A DNA stretch of 64,000 bases, from assembly GCA_010094045.1 (NCBI GenBank), contig ML986669.1, positions 127,107 to 191,106 on the forward strand, read 5' to 3'. Below, in pieces: positions 44,180 through 56,500 of this stretch. Both the position numbers and the translations under genes were made by a program. The stretch's first letter is position 1. Every line of letters starts with the position of its first letter. Source of the DNA: Lojkania enalia (taxonomy: Eukaryota; Ascomycota; Dothideomycetes; Pleosporales). Below the pieces are notes generated by a model that worked only from the letters and a program-made list of their open reading frames with translations, ran no database searches and had not been told where the DNA came from.

Positions 44180-45288
44180 CCCGCGCCTTCTTCCCAACAA
44201 GGCCTTCCCAACTTCGACTTCGCGTCCATGGGAAAGTCACATCAACCGCGCTATGGTCAAAGTTTTCGAGAACCGCGAAGAAGCACGTCAAGTGGATACA
44301 GCCGCGCTTGGGCTTGGAGTTGTAACGTAAGTCTAGGGTGTTTCGCTATTAGCTGATATGTACTAATTATTCACGGCCCCACGGACGATTTAATCTTTAT
44401 TTCAATCGACCTGGAATGGGTAAGGAACCTTCCAGCTGAAGGCCCTCTCCACGGGAGACTCAGCGAGGTTGGCTTGTCCTTCTTGGACACTTACGTAATC
44501 CGAAATCTGGAGCTGGGAAGAAATGGCGCCGTCTAGATGAGTAAGATAACCGCAAAACATTACCGTGTGAATAACTTCAAGGACGTCAAATCAGACGCCA
44601 AAGGTCGGGATTGTAGGGCTCTCTGCGTGCCTGAGCGATTTGAATTTGGCAACAACGAGTTCGGAGACCTAGACCAACTAGCAGATGCTTTGACCGATGA
44701 CCTCCGGATTGAGGACAAAGACGCGAACGAGTTCGCTTATCGCAAGATCTACCTCGTTGCGCGCGTCTAGCACAATGAAGAGAAGCGAGTGAGGGAAGTA
44801 CTCGGCCTTGACCTGAGCGGTATCAACGCAATCCGAAACATTATAGACACCCAGAAACCCCAAGAAGAGAGTGGCAGTCTCTTGTCGGCCCTTAGCGGAG
44901 TGTGCCAAGATTTCTTCGGTGCCATCCCAGAGTATATGCACAACGGTGCAAAGGACGCTATATATACGATAGCAATTCTGCCCCTTGGTGCCTTCTGGAG
45001 ATATGCCTGGGCGGAACATGGAAATAATAATTGGGCGTTCATGAATGCGAAATCTCTAAGTTGCAATTGGGCCGTGGAGCGGCAATGGCTGCTTTAAAGA
45101 AATCCATTGCCGAAGATATGGTCAAGTCGAGCCAAGGCGCACTGGGGACCCCATTTCGAAGCCAGAACCCTGAACCTAAGACGACTCCCAAGAGTCGCTG
45201 GGCTGGTACGGTAGAAACCTTGAGAAATCGGATAGGGAGCCCGGTGGTACTGAAGCTGAAAGCAAAGACTGATTTTTCTGACGAGTAA
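44180..45288 (+). pseudogene. GFD2/YDR514C-like (DEDDh RNase H-fold) pseudogene
   Basis: A reading frame with the family's order is broken in several places. An exon with HINRAMVKVFENREEARQV ends at a donor gtaagtc (44329); the next begins near DDLIFISIDLEW, whose Asp and Glu are the first catalytic pair of the family, then EVGLSFLDTYVI, HYRVNNFKDV and PERFEFGNNEFGDLDQL. In-frame TAG codons occur at 44534-44536 and 44768-44770, and a frame change near 45028 is needed to reach the basic tail ending at 45288. The acceptor before DDLIF reads cacgg after a good tactaat branch point, suggesting AG to GG loss. The family relates to an mRNA-export-linked nuclease-like protein of yeast. Confidence 0.65.
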
Positions 45289-45875
45289 TGACCAAGGTGT
45301 CCATTAATACCTTTTAATGCGGATTGGTCTTAATAAACTATCTATAACAGGCTATTGGTTAGAGGAATAAAGAGGTATATATAGAATGAGTGATTTGGTA
45401 TTCTGCGAAATTGTCGAATTGATTTCGGGTTACCGGTCGAGCCGGGTATTGTATGGAATCATGCGTTGACTATATTTCTTATCAGTGTGGTTTAACTATT
45501 GGCAAAACACAGTACTATAGAATTAGATGGAATGACTTCTTGTCAATATTCAACGTCCACATTGCGTCTTCCGCAGATAAATCATCATCACACTCGACCC
45601 TCTACCTGCACAAAAAAAAAAATGTTCTGCTGAGACGATGTCAGATTTCCACTTTAAAGGTGGCGGAAAGTGCCACTCTCACCCGTCCATCCATAGAGAC
45701 TGCCCCGCTCTCTTAGTTCCTGTCATTGCCCGAAACAAGGAAATTTCTAAAAGTCTTCTCAATCATCGCTTAACGAGAACCTCTACACCTCGGCCTAGCC
45801 CCAAGATCCCGTGAGTTTTTATGTTCACACCTTAGTCTCCTTACGACAATTTCCACATTCTCCACTTTAACACGT
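45289..45875. other. intergenic, no gene seen
   Basis: AT-rich between two pseudogenes. No repeat end recognised. Confidence 0.35.
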
Positions 45876-46544
45876 ATGAATCCACAATCCATTGCCTCAC
45901 TTTTACGAAAATTCAATTCACCATCACACATCGTTCCGCCAGCATTCAAATCCAACCTAGAGCTTTCTAATCTCACAAACATACTCAACCACGAGTTAGA
46001 TTGCGGATCCCTCACTTCGTCCAGTGTCATTCTAGGGTTGTACTTTGAACAACGGCGTCATTCAGCCACGAGCTGCGCACCGGAACCCGCAATTCGTGCG
46101 CAGCATCGTCCCGTGGTACTCCTTGAGGAAAAAGAGTACAGAATGCCCTCGGAGATGCCATAAATGGTGAGCTCTTCCACATGAAATTCGAGCCTATGCA
46201 CCCAATATGTAAATGCCGAGCTACATCCGCTAGTAATCCCCGACTCGAACATTAGGATAGACCACTCTGCCATGAAGGTTATTCTTGGTAGTATACGTAT
46301 TATGCAAGACTGGTAAGTTCTCTATTAGCTAATATAAGAGGGAACGGAGCGCGGCGGGAATGGCTACATTATGCTTTTTTTTAGTGAGTGGCCGGTCGAG
46401 GATAAGGCGGAGTTTGGGGATTTGGAGCTTAAGCTCTGTCGAGAGGTACAAGGAGCCTGGCTATTGCTTGTAGATCGTATATTGAGACATTTCGGAGACA
46501 TTTCTGGCGTCGTGGGAGGTGTGGATGAGTTTCGTGTTGCTTGA
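45876..46544 (+). pseudogene. frameshifted gene of unknown function
   Basis: Starts MNPQSIASLLRKFNSPSH and reads to RPVVLLEEKEY, then continues only by changing frame: RVQNALGDAINGELFHMKF, then after another shift NAELHPLVIPDSNIRIDHSA, then across a good intron (46313-46384) to EWPVEDKAEFGDLELKLCRE and a TGA at 46542. Each segment has protein-like composition, so this is one gene with at least two small indels. No family recognised. Confidence 0.5.
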
Positions 46545-47160
46545 GAGCCCTATCCGCTACCGGAGAAGAATCATTTCAAACCCTAGTTTGGTCGTGGGAC
46601 CATGGTTCATAGACAAGATTGCCATGAGTTGCTCAGGAATGTATTTGAGCCGCTAGAGCATATAACAATATTTGTTGTTGACTCATAAGTAACCAATAAG
46701 TCCTTCTATAGTATTGGCGAACTACATTGGGGGCTCAATGAAGAATTGGGATGAAAGAACTATCCGGCGTATCCTTTCTAGCGTTATATTATCATATAGT
46801 TGGCCCCCAACTGAAGAAGCCCAGCATATTAGCCAGAATAACAGTAGGGAATGAGCGTGAACCATGAAATGGCTACCATGAATGCTGTTCCAACGTGGTA
46901 CCCAACATGAAGTGATTTAGGCTTCTGCAATTCCTCAAGCTATTTTCCACAAATCAAGGAAAACTCCTTAGCTTCTAGATTGAAAATCGGGAAAGGTAAT
47001 AGTAATGTGTGAATTAGGCCTCCTAAAAGAGAAATATACCAAAAAGATGAGATCTAGCCCCAAGAAATTATTCAATTATTTGAAAGAAACAGTAGCTCCC
47101 TCATGAGTACCCTAAAAAAAGAGAACTCTCTTATCCATTATACTAATTAAACATTGCACA
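46545..47160. other. intergenic, no gene seen
   Basis: AT-rich 3' side of the minus-strand homeodomain gene A and of the preceding pseudogene. Confidence 0.35.
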
Positions 47161-49793
47161 TCAATCCTCTAAAGCAAACTCAACGAGACCTTTTTCAACA
47201 TCCTTCTTCATCTGAACCGGAAACCTCACCCCCGCCATACCAACAAGGCCCGAGCTCATAACCAATGAAGCAATATGACTATGAGGCATTTCCTCCAACA
47301 AGGCCTTTCCATCATTGAAAAGGTTCCGCATCTTCGCATTGCGTAGGAAATATATCCGTGTCGTGAGAAACGGGACAATCGGATCCAAGCGAAAGAACCG
47401 GGGACCTGGAAGTTCTTCTGACTCAGAAGATTTATCTCTATGAGAGCGCTGTCTACGGACCTTTGCAGGTATATCTACTACGCGGGATATTCGATCCCGA
47501 GTGGTCCGGCGAGGAGGTTCCTTTGGTATCTCTATGTCGTTCTCTTCTAGTAAGAACATTGGTATTGTTTCCTCAATGGGGAATGGGTCGACGAAGGAAG
47601 CGCTTGGAGATGCAATGCGACAACCTTGAAGGATTTCGTCAAAGTTGATTGGCTCGAAGACGGCTTCTTGGCATTTTGAGAAGTTTTGCTCAATGACAGC
47701 CTTGTGCTGAAGTAGAGGTGGAGGAGATGCTTTATGAAATAGGTGTAGATGCTCAAGAAAATCTTGCTCGGAAGAGTAGAAGTCTTGACCGCATTGGCGG
47801 TAACTATGATACTGTTGTGCATGTTCAATGTGTGACGTCGTAGATCTATACCCAGCTCCGCAAAGATGGCAATGATGGGCCTTAGGAGATGGGAAATGCG
47901 GGCAGAGAGGAGGTCCGCTACTTTCAGAGGCTATGTCATTAAAGGTGCGCAGGAACCGACAAGACCATACTAGGCAGTGTGAGTGTTTCTTGATGGCCCC
48001 AGCATTTGTAAATACCTTTTGGCAATATTGACACCGAAATGGTCCAGTAGTCTGGGGTATGCAGAGGTTATCGAGTCGATTTTGGAGTCTTTTAGGCCAC
48101 CACGCAGACCTAGGCCAGCCACCAGTGATCAGGTGCTCCGCAACATGATCACACCGAGCATTCCAATTATTTAGTGTCTCTCCGCAAAAGCCACAGTGCA
48201 GCATCGGATCATCCGGGCGCATTGGGGAGCTAAATTTTCGCCATACCATTGATAGGTCTTTGCATCCAAATTTGTGGCCTTGACTGGTTGTCAAACGACC
48301 TTGGCATCCAAGATCCTCTGACGGGTGTTTACTATTGGCAAAGTGGACGTGATGGAGATGCTGAATGAAGTGATCTCTCCGAAAAAAAGTTCTTTGCTGT
48401 TCCGGCTTGTTCCTGCATTGTTGGTATCTGTGCGTAGACATATGATACTCATCCGGTTCGGGCCGCCCGCAAAACAAGCAGGGCTGAAGCGGATCTTGAT
48501 TCGTGCTACAGCAGATCCAAGTGGTCCGTAGAGCATGAATCGAATCTTCGTGCCGTTTCCATTCGTACTTTGTTTTGAAAGCTCGGGGGCAGAATGTGCA
48601 TAAAAAAGTGAGCTCCCGCCTAGAAGTTCCGAGACCTAAGTCTTTGGGATTTATTTTTCCGTAGGGCGACGTTCTCCAGCTCATGCGGCGCCGCCCACGT
48701 CTTCGATCTCGACCAAATGATGACGCATGACTACCACTAGAAGAGGCAGTGTACGATGTGGGCACCGAACCATCCGATGAGGTTAAAGATGTCAAGACAG
48801 ATCCGGATTTTCCGACCCACGATCCGGAAGAGGAGTCCATGAAAACTTCACCTTGGTCACTAGTCGAGCCCTTTTCGATTGCAGCTCTGATGGCGGAGAC
48901 AGTTGCAGCTTCTTGATCATAGGATGACGCTAGGTATGCTGCTAACGGAGGTTGCGGTCCCTCATCCATTTGCATCGAGAGGGCCTCTAGACTCTCCCAC
49001 GAAAGCTTTGTGGGCGAAGTATTACCGTCACCATAGACTCTCACGGGTCCTTTATTATTTTCTAATATTGTCAGCTGCTTTATATACGATTAGATATTTC
49101 TCCTAACATACTAGCGGTTTGCTTGCGCGCCCGTGTGTTGTTAAACCAATTTCTTACGCGCTTAGCTTCCAAGCCCGTCTTGTGCGCAATTATATCGATC
49201 TCCCAATGACAAGGATATGGGTTTGAGGCAAATTCTAGCTCAAGTTTTTCTTTTGACTCTGGTGGTATGCGAGACTGAGGTCCTCTAGCCTTAGATGATG
49301 GTGGCTTGATCCTGCGACTGACTGGAACCAAATCTGCACTCGGGTCCGGAACCCGCTCTTGATTCTTAGGAGCAGGTGACTCCGCTAGTACATTTTGGAA
49401 TGGTTGCAAGGCTAGCGATATCGGCGTCATGTCGCAAGACTGAACGAGCCCGAAGTTTCTAGCTTCTGGGAATGTAGAAGTCTGCTCTCGATCATTACTT
49501 AGATCAGGGCCGACTAATGGGAACTGTGGCATTTCTGGGACGCTGGCTTGACCCATATGTCCATTGAAATCTTGATCAGGATAGTGTTGGTCGACATTGG
49601 GCAGGTCGGAGAAAGGCAAGGCTGCCAAGATGCCTGAGCTGGCAAGATCCTGCCGCCAGTCTTGGGGCGCATCTGGGTGAGCAAACGGAAAGGCAGACGA
49701 CGATGTGTGTTCCTGCTGAACAATGTTGCAGCTTGAGACATCCAATTGGTCAAAATCGAAGAAGTCTTCGAGGTTGCCTTGCGTCTCCGCCAT
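47161..49793 (-). CDS. homeodomain (TALE/KN type) + C2H2 zinc finger fusion protein, gene A
   Basis: Two exons, 49793-49088 and 49049-47161, joined by a 38-nt intron (gtatat...ctgac...aaag), give 864 residues. Residues about 172-224 are a homeodomain with a recognition helix KRVRNWFNNTRARK; the Asn in WFNNxR is the DNA-contacting residue. The second half has several Cys/His fingers: CTFCPRAFKTKYEWKRHEDS, CGFCGETLNNWNARCDHVAEH, CQYCQKVFTNAGAIKKHSH and CHLCGAGYRSTTSHIEH, then a tail with HIASLVMSSGLVGMAGVRF and VEFALED. Gene B (59516-61972) has the same order in one exon, which supports the splice. A putative nuclear DNA-binding regulator; targets unknown. Confidence 0.85.
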
Positions 49794-50684
49794 GTCAAAC
49801 AGGGAAACGTCAACGGATGTGGCTTATCCTGCTGGTTGGTGAACGTTTGGCCCCTCGAAATGAGTGCAATCAGGTAGAGGTGAGATGGTTCGCATGATAA
49901 AAACGGAAGCGGGCCGACCCTTATACATTGATGCAAGGTGTGACAGGGCGGGGCGCGGATGATGAAGAGGGTGCGGGGACGATCTTAAGGCAGCAAGGTT
50001 ACCCATCTCGTATTTGGCGCTAGGCCGTATTCAGGCTTAGCCGATCACTTTACATCCTGAGGTTGTTATGATTCATGGTAGGGAAGAAATCTTAAATAAT
50101 AGTATTTCACAGACTCAGGTGGATTTCAAAAAGCTTCCGCTGTTATGCTTTGTCGAACTCTTCCTTGCCTTAAACGGTTACTATCTCGCTCGAGAGAGGC
50201 ATTTCCGTAGCTGATAAAGTCCCCGTAACACTGTCCCGCCAACTCGCGATTCCTGTGTAGGATTCGAAGGAAACATTTGCTGTTCGATTACTGAAGAATA
50301 TGGGCTACCAAAACCAATTTCGAATTGTAATACTATGGATCAAGGCTGCCTTTGGCAGTCAGTCTTGAGTCGTCGAAGGAACTGATAACATTTTGTCAAA
50401 TACAACTCAGAATGTGGATTCGATGACGGTTCCACGAGCAATAGATCCACTGGCGATAGTATCCTAGAACTAAATCTCGAGAGGGTGCTGGGTGAATAAT
50501 ATAAGCTATTAGATACAAGTATAAGGAACTCGACCAAGTGGACCTCAGGATCCTTACGCGATAAGTAGATTTGCTGTTCGTATATACCTCGATATTCGTG
50601 GAATTGGCGTTAGTGTTCGAGCAAAGTCTCCAGATCAACTTGCAACTGTATAGCACACACTAATATTCGGAAAAAGTAGTTGGC
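49794..50684. other. intergenic, no gene seen
   Basis: Promoter side of gene A, then AT-rich sequence of unknown origin up to the decayed third homeodomain copy. Confidence 0.35.
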
Positions 50685-51192
50685 GCACCAAAGAGAGAAC
50701 GGCAATCCTTAAGAAAGCGGCAGGGCCAGGCGCGGCACTTGCAGTGGTAATACATATCGCGATCCTCAAATTGATCAGCAATGGAGACAGCGATATCAGA
50801 AAGTAGGCCCACGAAGGTTGCCACTAGATTCTTCAGAGACAGTATTTCTACTCTATATCCACCAGGAATGTTCGTCGAAGTTTTGGTCTACTTTGAAATG
50901 AACATCGACATGGTCAGAGCGAGACTTCCAATCGGCGAATCGTAATCCACTAAATCTGCAATGCAAAGTAGTGTCATCTAGGGCCATATCCGATGGTTCC
51001 AGATACCAGGTTTTAGCTAGCTTATCTATAAAAACAGCCAATGCTTTCTACCCATGAGGTATATGAACATCTCGAATATATGGAACACTCCAGTCCTTGT
51101 GATAGAAAAATGCGCTGTTCTTACGGGATTTCTACACAGCTAGCGTATCTATATGGCCTTATATGGTAGTCTTCGGGGTCAGGGATTGAATA

Positions 51193-51330
51193 TGCAAGTA
51201 TCGGACAGGTGATGAGGACTGCGTTGATTCATATGTATGGAGGATCAAGGCAATTTACATTGTCTGTCCTAATATCACATGGTATCGGAGCTAGTCCTGA
51301 ATAGGGATCGTGCCAATATATAGCCTTACA
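51193..51330 (-). repeat. solo LTR, family B, copy 3
   Basis: A 138-bp unit TGCAAGTATCGG...AGCCTTACA with a perfect 5-bp target duplication gaata on both sides, reverse orientation relative to copies 2 and 4. Confidence 0.9.
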
Positions 51331-51382
51331 GAATAGAATAGACACTGATCGAATCCCGCGGCGGTGGATCCGCAACAAACCT

Positions 51383-51609
51383 TGTGATAGGGATTTAGCG
51401 AGTCTACTGAGTACGATTTCCTACTTCCGTACGGGAGCAAGTTATCTAGTTACAGGTTATATCGGATACCGTCGCACGATATCAAATTACGCTAGATATC
51501 AGCTAATATATCCTTCCTTATATACATAAATATGGCCTGCTGGCCATCCTCAATCAAGCAGTTCAGCTCCTCATCTCCCTCCCTGAGACAAGATTCGCCT
51601 CTCACCACA
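51383..51609 (+). repeat. solo LTR, family A, copy 2
   Basis: A 227-bp unit TGTGATAGGGATTTAGCG...CTCACCACA with a perfect 5-bp target duplication aacct on both sides. Confidence 0.93.
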
Positions 51610-51764
51610 AACCTAGCTATTTACCGTGACATCGACAGCTTCTTCATGACGAGACCCCTCGTACTTATCCTTGAAAGGTTACTAGCAGAAAGCTCATGAA
51701 ACATAGCACCCTGCAGCTTTTTGGTGTTTTAGGGTAAGATCGTATGGAGTAATGAATCTCTTCC

Positions 51765-51943
51765 TGTGGTAAGAGGCGAATCTTGTCTCAGGGAGGGATA
51801 TGAGGAACTGAACTAATTGATTGAGGATGGCTAGCAGGCCATATTTACATACATAGAAAAGGGATATATCAGCTGATATCCAGCGTGATATCGTACGACG
51901 ATATCCGATACAGCTCGGCAGACTTGCCAAAATCCCCATCACG
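51765..51943 (-). repeat. solo LTR, family A, copy 3 (internally deleted)
   Basis: A 179-bp inverted copy of the family A unit, TGTGGTAAGAGGCG...CCCATCACG, lacking about 50 bp that correspond to the TACTGAGTACGATTTCC region of the other copies. Flanking 5-mers cttcc and cttac differ at one base. With copy 2 it forms a large inverted repeat with a 155-bp loop. Confidence 0.85.
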
Positions 51944-52990
51944 CTTACGACCATGTCTCTAGCTGCGGCTTGATAGATATGTTACTTCTTTGCGATGCAG
52001 AACTTTTGTAAGACTGATCTAAATGCCCTAATGAATCGCGCAAGGAAATGATCAACGCCGTTCTAGAATTTAGAAGGTCCTCTTCGTTAGATGAGGCAAC
52101 TGCAATTGCCTCCTTGGACGATCAGCAGGAGCAAGTTACTAATGTACTGTTTACATGATCACGTGTAACGATAGCTTAGCAGTATATAGGTAGCTTCTGC
52201 CAGGAGCCTCATCAATCAACTGTTTTACCTACTTCCTTTTCAACGCTCTTCTCTCTGACGAGCTACAACCCTTTCATTTATAGCTTGCAGCTCTTGTCCT
52301 GAAGGTTTCTATTCATATAATCGATGGTCTTTGCTATCTTGATGCGCAGCTACACGGATGGCTTGAGTCATGGCCGGCTCATCCTCGATAGACGACAATA
52401 AGTAGACGTCGATAGGTTGCTGTTCTAGATGTGACCCTCTTAGTAACTCTTCGAGGCTTTACCGAGAGAATTCCGGGTATATAGATAACTTCTCATTCTT
52501 TTAGGTTATTGGGGAGTCCTCCGACCGATAATCAAGCGGAATTCGCCTACAATGGCTTGGGAGAGGCGTTACCTGGCATAGGTCTATGGCCTAGGCATTG
52601 CTGAGCCAATTCTTGGTGCGCTTCGCTTTCAAATCGATGTCAAAAGATAATATATCGATTTCTTGAAGAATTAGATACGGATGCCGTGCAAAATATTTCT
52701 CTAGTATTTTTTTCGTCTCTTTCGGGACACGTGGCTGAGAACATCTTCATTGGCATTTCACTTGATTCCCTATAATTGATTCAGTTGTTGCGTGCGGTGG
52801 CCGGGAATCCATTGAAAGATTTGAGCATTCTAAGTCCACGAGGCCTAGATAGGCACTCATGGAATCGCTCAAATATCCTAGAGGGCTAGTTATCAGTCAT
52901 CGAGGATGCTGCGTACAACCATGAGATTCGGATAGAGTTTGAGAATGCACATCATCGAATGAGTAGTATTGGTAAAAGAGAAAACTTTTT

Positions 52991-53527
52991 GGATCGTTTA
53001 CAAATAATGTCTGAAAGTTATTCTACTATGTAGCTAAAGTAAAATCAATGTCGAAGGGTGGGGCCTTCCACTCTTTAGTCTGAACCTGCATGTTGCTGCG
53101 TCGAACTAGTGCTATGTCTAAGCAACGTGGCAAGAGAAGGATGGTTGACAATCGTTCTATGGGAAACTACCTGGGCTATTATACTTTCATAGCTCACAAG
53201 GCTATAACGCTGTAAAGGCGAGAGGATGGAGTCTGAGAGATCAATCTAGGTTAAAAGCGGTTAGTGTGATCACATGCAACTAGTAGGATGGCTACGGAAA
53301 TCAGTATCAAACTTAGACGTTGTGGTCAATCTTGGTTGTAGTATGAAGCCAGTAAGGGCGCTCTTAGACGTGATACCATTCATTTTGAGTCGAAACTATG
53401 CTATTTCCCTCGAGAACGTCTATTTCACTGCCTTTAATATTTGCTACGTAAGCCTTAGCTCTATTATTGAAGGTAATTCGATCTCAAAACTTAATCTACC
53501 TGATCTCTTAGAAAATGTTAAATCATG
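52991..53527. other. intergenic, no gene seen
   Basis: Lies between the decayed homeodomain copy and the end of the NLR pseudogene. A plus-strand frame at 53274-53531 shows no family resemblance. Confidence 0.35.
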
Positions 53528-56500
53528 CTAAAGTCTTATTACCTTTTCTAGCACAGAGCGAAGGCCAAGCGCAAGGAAATTATCGCGAAATGCTAAACAA
53601 GAGGGCCGATATTCGGGAGAGAGCCATATAAGGTTCATGTCCCCTAAGCCAATCCAACCATCCTTCACAAACGCAACCTTTACCTCGCTTGAATACGGTA
53701 ACTGCAGTCTATTATCGACAATAAGGGCTCCTTGATCGGTTTCGAGGTAGCTACTGTCCATAGAAAATGCCAGGCTGCTAGTGCTCCAGTTCTTAGTAAT
53801 TTGGGCAACTTGTGGTATAGCATCCGGAGTGACCTCCCAGATCCTGATAGTGTCATCATTCAAGGCTGATGCAACAAGCTTACTATCAGGCGAAAAGGCT
53901 ACAGCGTGAACAGCGCTATTGCTCTCTAGTAATTGTGGATCGGCACGTGTAACAATGTCCCAGATTCGTACTTTTTTATCCCGTGATGCTGATATCACTC
54001 GATGGCCATCTGGCGAGAAGGTTACAGCAAGGACTGAATTAGCATGACCGCTAAGTGTTTGCGTAGAGGAGCCTGTGACAATGTCCCAGATCCGCACTGT
54101 CCTGTCGCCCGAACCAGACGCCAATAGTTTTCCATCTGGAGCAAAGGCCACGGCATAGACCCAACTGGAATGACCTTTCAATGTTTGCATGGCGGTGCCG
54201 GCTGTAGCATCCCATATTCGCACCGTTCTATCATAAGAAGCCGAGGCTACTAGCTTGCTATCTGGCGAAAAGGTAACAGCATATACAGAATCGGTGTGAC
54301 CCTGAAGTTCCAGGATGGAAGTATTCGTCGTGGCGTCCTAGATTCGCACTGTTTCATCATCCGACACCGATGCTGCTAGTCTGCAATCTGGTAATAAGGT
54401 AACGGCATATACTGAGCCGTGATGGCGCTCAAGTGCCCTAGCTCTGTGGCTTTGCCGTTCTGACCATGGAAGTGTTTTCATCCAATCAAGCATCTCTTCA
54501 AAATACCTGCGAACTATATTTTCTCTTGGTGCAAATGCTAGAGAAGAGCAGTATATTTGGAGAGGAGCCTCTTCTAGGAGGAATTTATTATGGGAGAGAA
54601 TATAATTGGCATCGTGAAGAAATTCATAAAGATTGGCATTATCATAAGACTAGATAGTACATTAGCTGCCTCTAGGAACGAGCTTCGCGAGTAATTTACC
54701 CGGGCTTTTAGCTTGAGTCGTATTACCAGTTGAATCGTTTTTGTACTTTGTCCCATCCAGCAAAGCGCCTCCACCCAGCGAAGCAAATGCTCATACAAAA
54801 AGTCATCCGCCCTACTCCCAGGACAAAGCTGATATTCGCTATACTGGAGATGATCAACCCAGTAAGTGCATGCGTACTGAAGCCCTGCCGGAAGAAACCG
54901 CGCTAGTTTCTCTGATGGAACTTTCGGCACTCCAGCGCCAGGATCATCTAGACCGTAAATATTCCTTTTAAGCATCTTCCGCATGATCCGAATGCAGTGA
55001 CGGGCTAGCCCTTTATGTTCGTTCCCTTTATCAACCAAGAAGAGGTGGCCTTATCCCTGTGGTTTAAGAAGAAAATCTCGAAATGAGGGATGATGCAGTT
55101 GGATTGGTCGGCCTGGATCGGTTGGGATGTCCAAAATTGAGTGGAGGTCCCCAGTGTCCGTTCAACTTCTTCCTTATCGATATCAATGAGATGGGATAGC
55201 GAAAGAACAGAGAGTGGTGAACAAAGAAGAACAATTGGCCCTAATGTCTTCCTAAGGAGGCCATACACCTCTTCTTTCTCTTGCTGGTCAAGATTATCCC
55301 TAGCAGTATTCATGAGAACTATGGCGTATATCTTATTCAATTCTTCTTCCGGATTGGCAACGGGACATTGGCGTCGAGAATCAATGAAAGCCTTTTCGTA
55401 GCTAATAGACCACCTTCACCGATAAATCGGGCTGCTATGGAAGCCCAGATAAATAACCCGCTAGTCTTCTGAGTTAGACGCTTAATTGCTAGCACTCCTG
55501 GCCAGTTTTCTTCAAGCCGGCATTTTTGTTGAATATTGCGAAGAGCGTGCTGCAGAAAAGTGAAAATATCATGATCAACAACAGTCCGCGAAAGGTTGTG
55601 AAGGACCATATCATGATGATCTTGATAGGGAATATATGAAAAACCATACCGAATAGGTATATTAGATCTGCTGGTGATGAATATTCGAGGAGCGAGGAAA
55701 CGCAAATTTTGAAAGTGCTGCAACACTTTGAGTATCAAACCAATGTCGTTCTTCTTTTCGTACTCGTCTAGCGCATCGATTACGATTAATAACGGCCCTC
55801 GAAACGAGCTTGAGCTTGTCTTCAATAAGGGATGTAGGATGAGGCAGGACCATTGGTCTGTCAGGGTCTTCTCGCAAATAGCGCTATCGTTCGACATCGC
55901 TTCTCTCAGGGCATTCTTGTACGGTGCACATTTCTGCTGCGCCAGCTGTGTGGCAATGGAGCTAGCAAATTTTCCTACGTGGCTTAGATCACCACTGCCT
56001 CTTGAAAAGAAAAAACTAGCCATGAAGCAACCTCTATCGTAGTATTCACAGGCTATCGTGCAAGCGATAGTTGATTTTCCAGTCCCAGCCCATCCACTTA
56101 GCCAAAAGATGTATCGCTTATCAGCCCCATCTATCCAACTTCGTATTTGCCGGAGAACTTTGACGCGAGTATTAGGTAGGCATAATGGGTCATTGTCTTT
56201 TCCGAGTGTGTTAAATGTCGCTTTAGGAGCGGCACGTAAAACTTGCAAGTCAAGGTTTTCTGTCTACCTATTAGAGTTCGTTCTTTTTTCTCCCTGAACT
56301 TGGACCGAATGGAACCTTAATACACATAGGGAGCCATTTCTTGGACATCGCAGAGGACATACCCGTTTTGATTGGATTCGTCAAAGGCCTCAGAGTAAAT
56401 CTACTTGTAGGCAAAATTTCGAGGAACTCTTTTGTATATGCAGCAGCCGTAGCAGCCGCATATGGCTGCCACTTTTTGTTCTTGTGAGAGTCCGAGTAAT

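Larger units (their letters stand above)
50685..52990 (-). pseudogene. decayed third homeodomain + C2H2 paralogue
   Basis: On the minus strand the order of genes A and B is repeated in fragments. A homeodomain lies at 52734-52594 (PRVPKETKKILEKYF, IDLKAKRTKNWLSNA then TAG), where WFNN has become WLSN. A linker-like frame follows at about 52130-51960 (SKEAIAVASSNEEDLLNSR). Finger remnants lie at 51041-50853 (DDTTLHCRFSGLRFADWKSR, SDHVDVHFK, matching LHCGFCGxxLxxW..R..HV..H of A and B) and 50760-50690 (CRAWPCRFLKDC, matching CLVWSCRFL). Three solo LTRs (51193, 51383, 51765) sit inside it. It is clearly inactive. Confidence 0.8.

Noticed and set aside
51383..51943. Foldback element made of the two opposed family A units
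   Set aside because: Each unit has its own 5-bp target duplication, so they are two independent insertions, not the arms of one element.
53274..53531. 85-codon plus-strand frame beside the NLR pseudogene
   Set aside because: No resemblance to NLR N-terminal domains and opposite strand.
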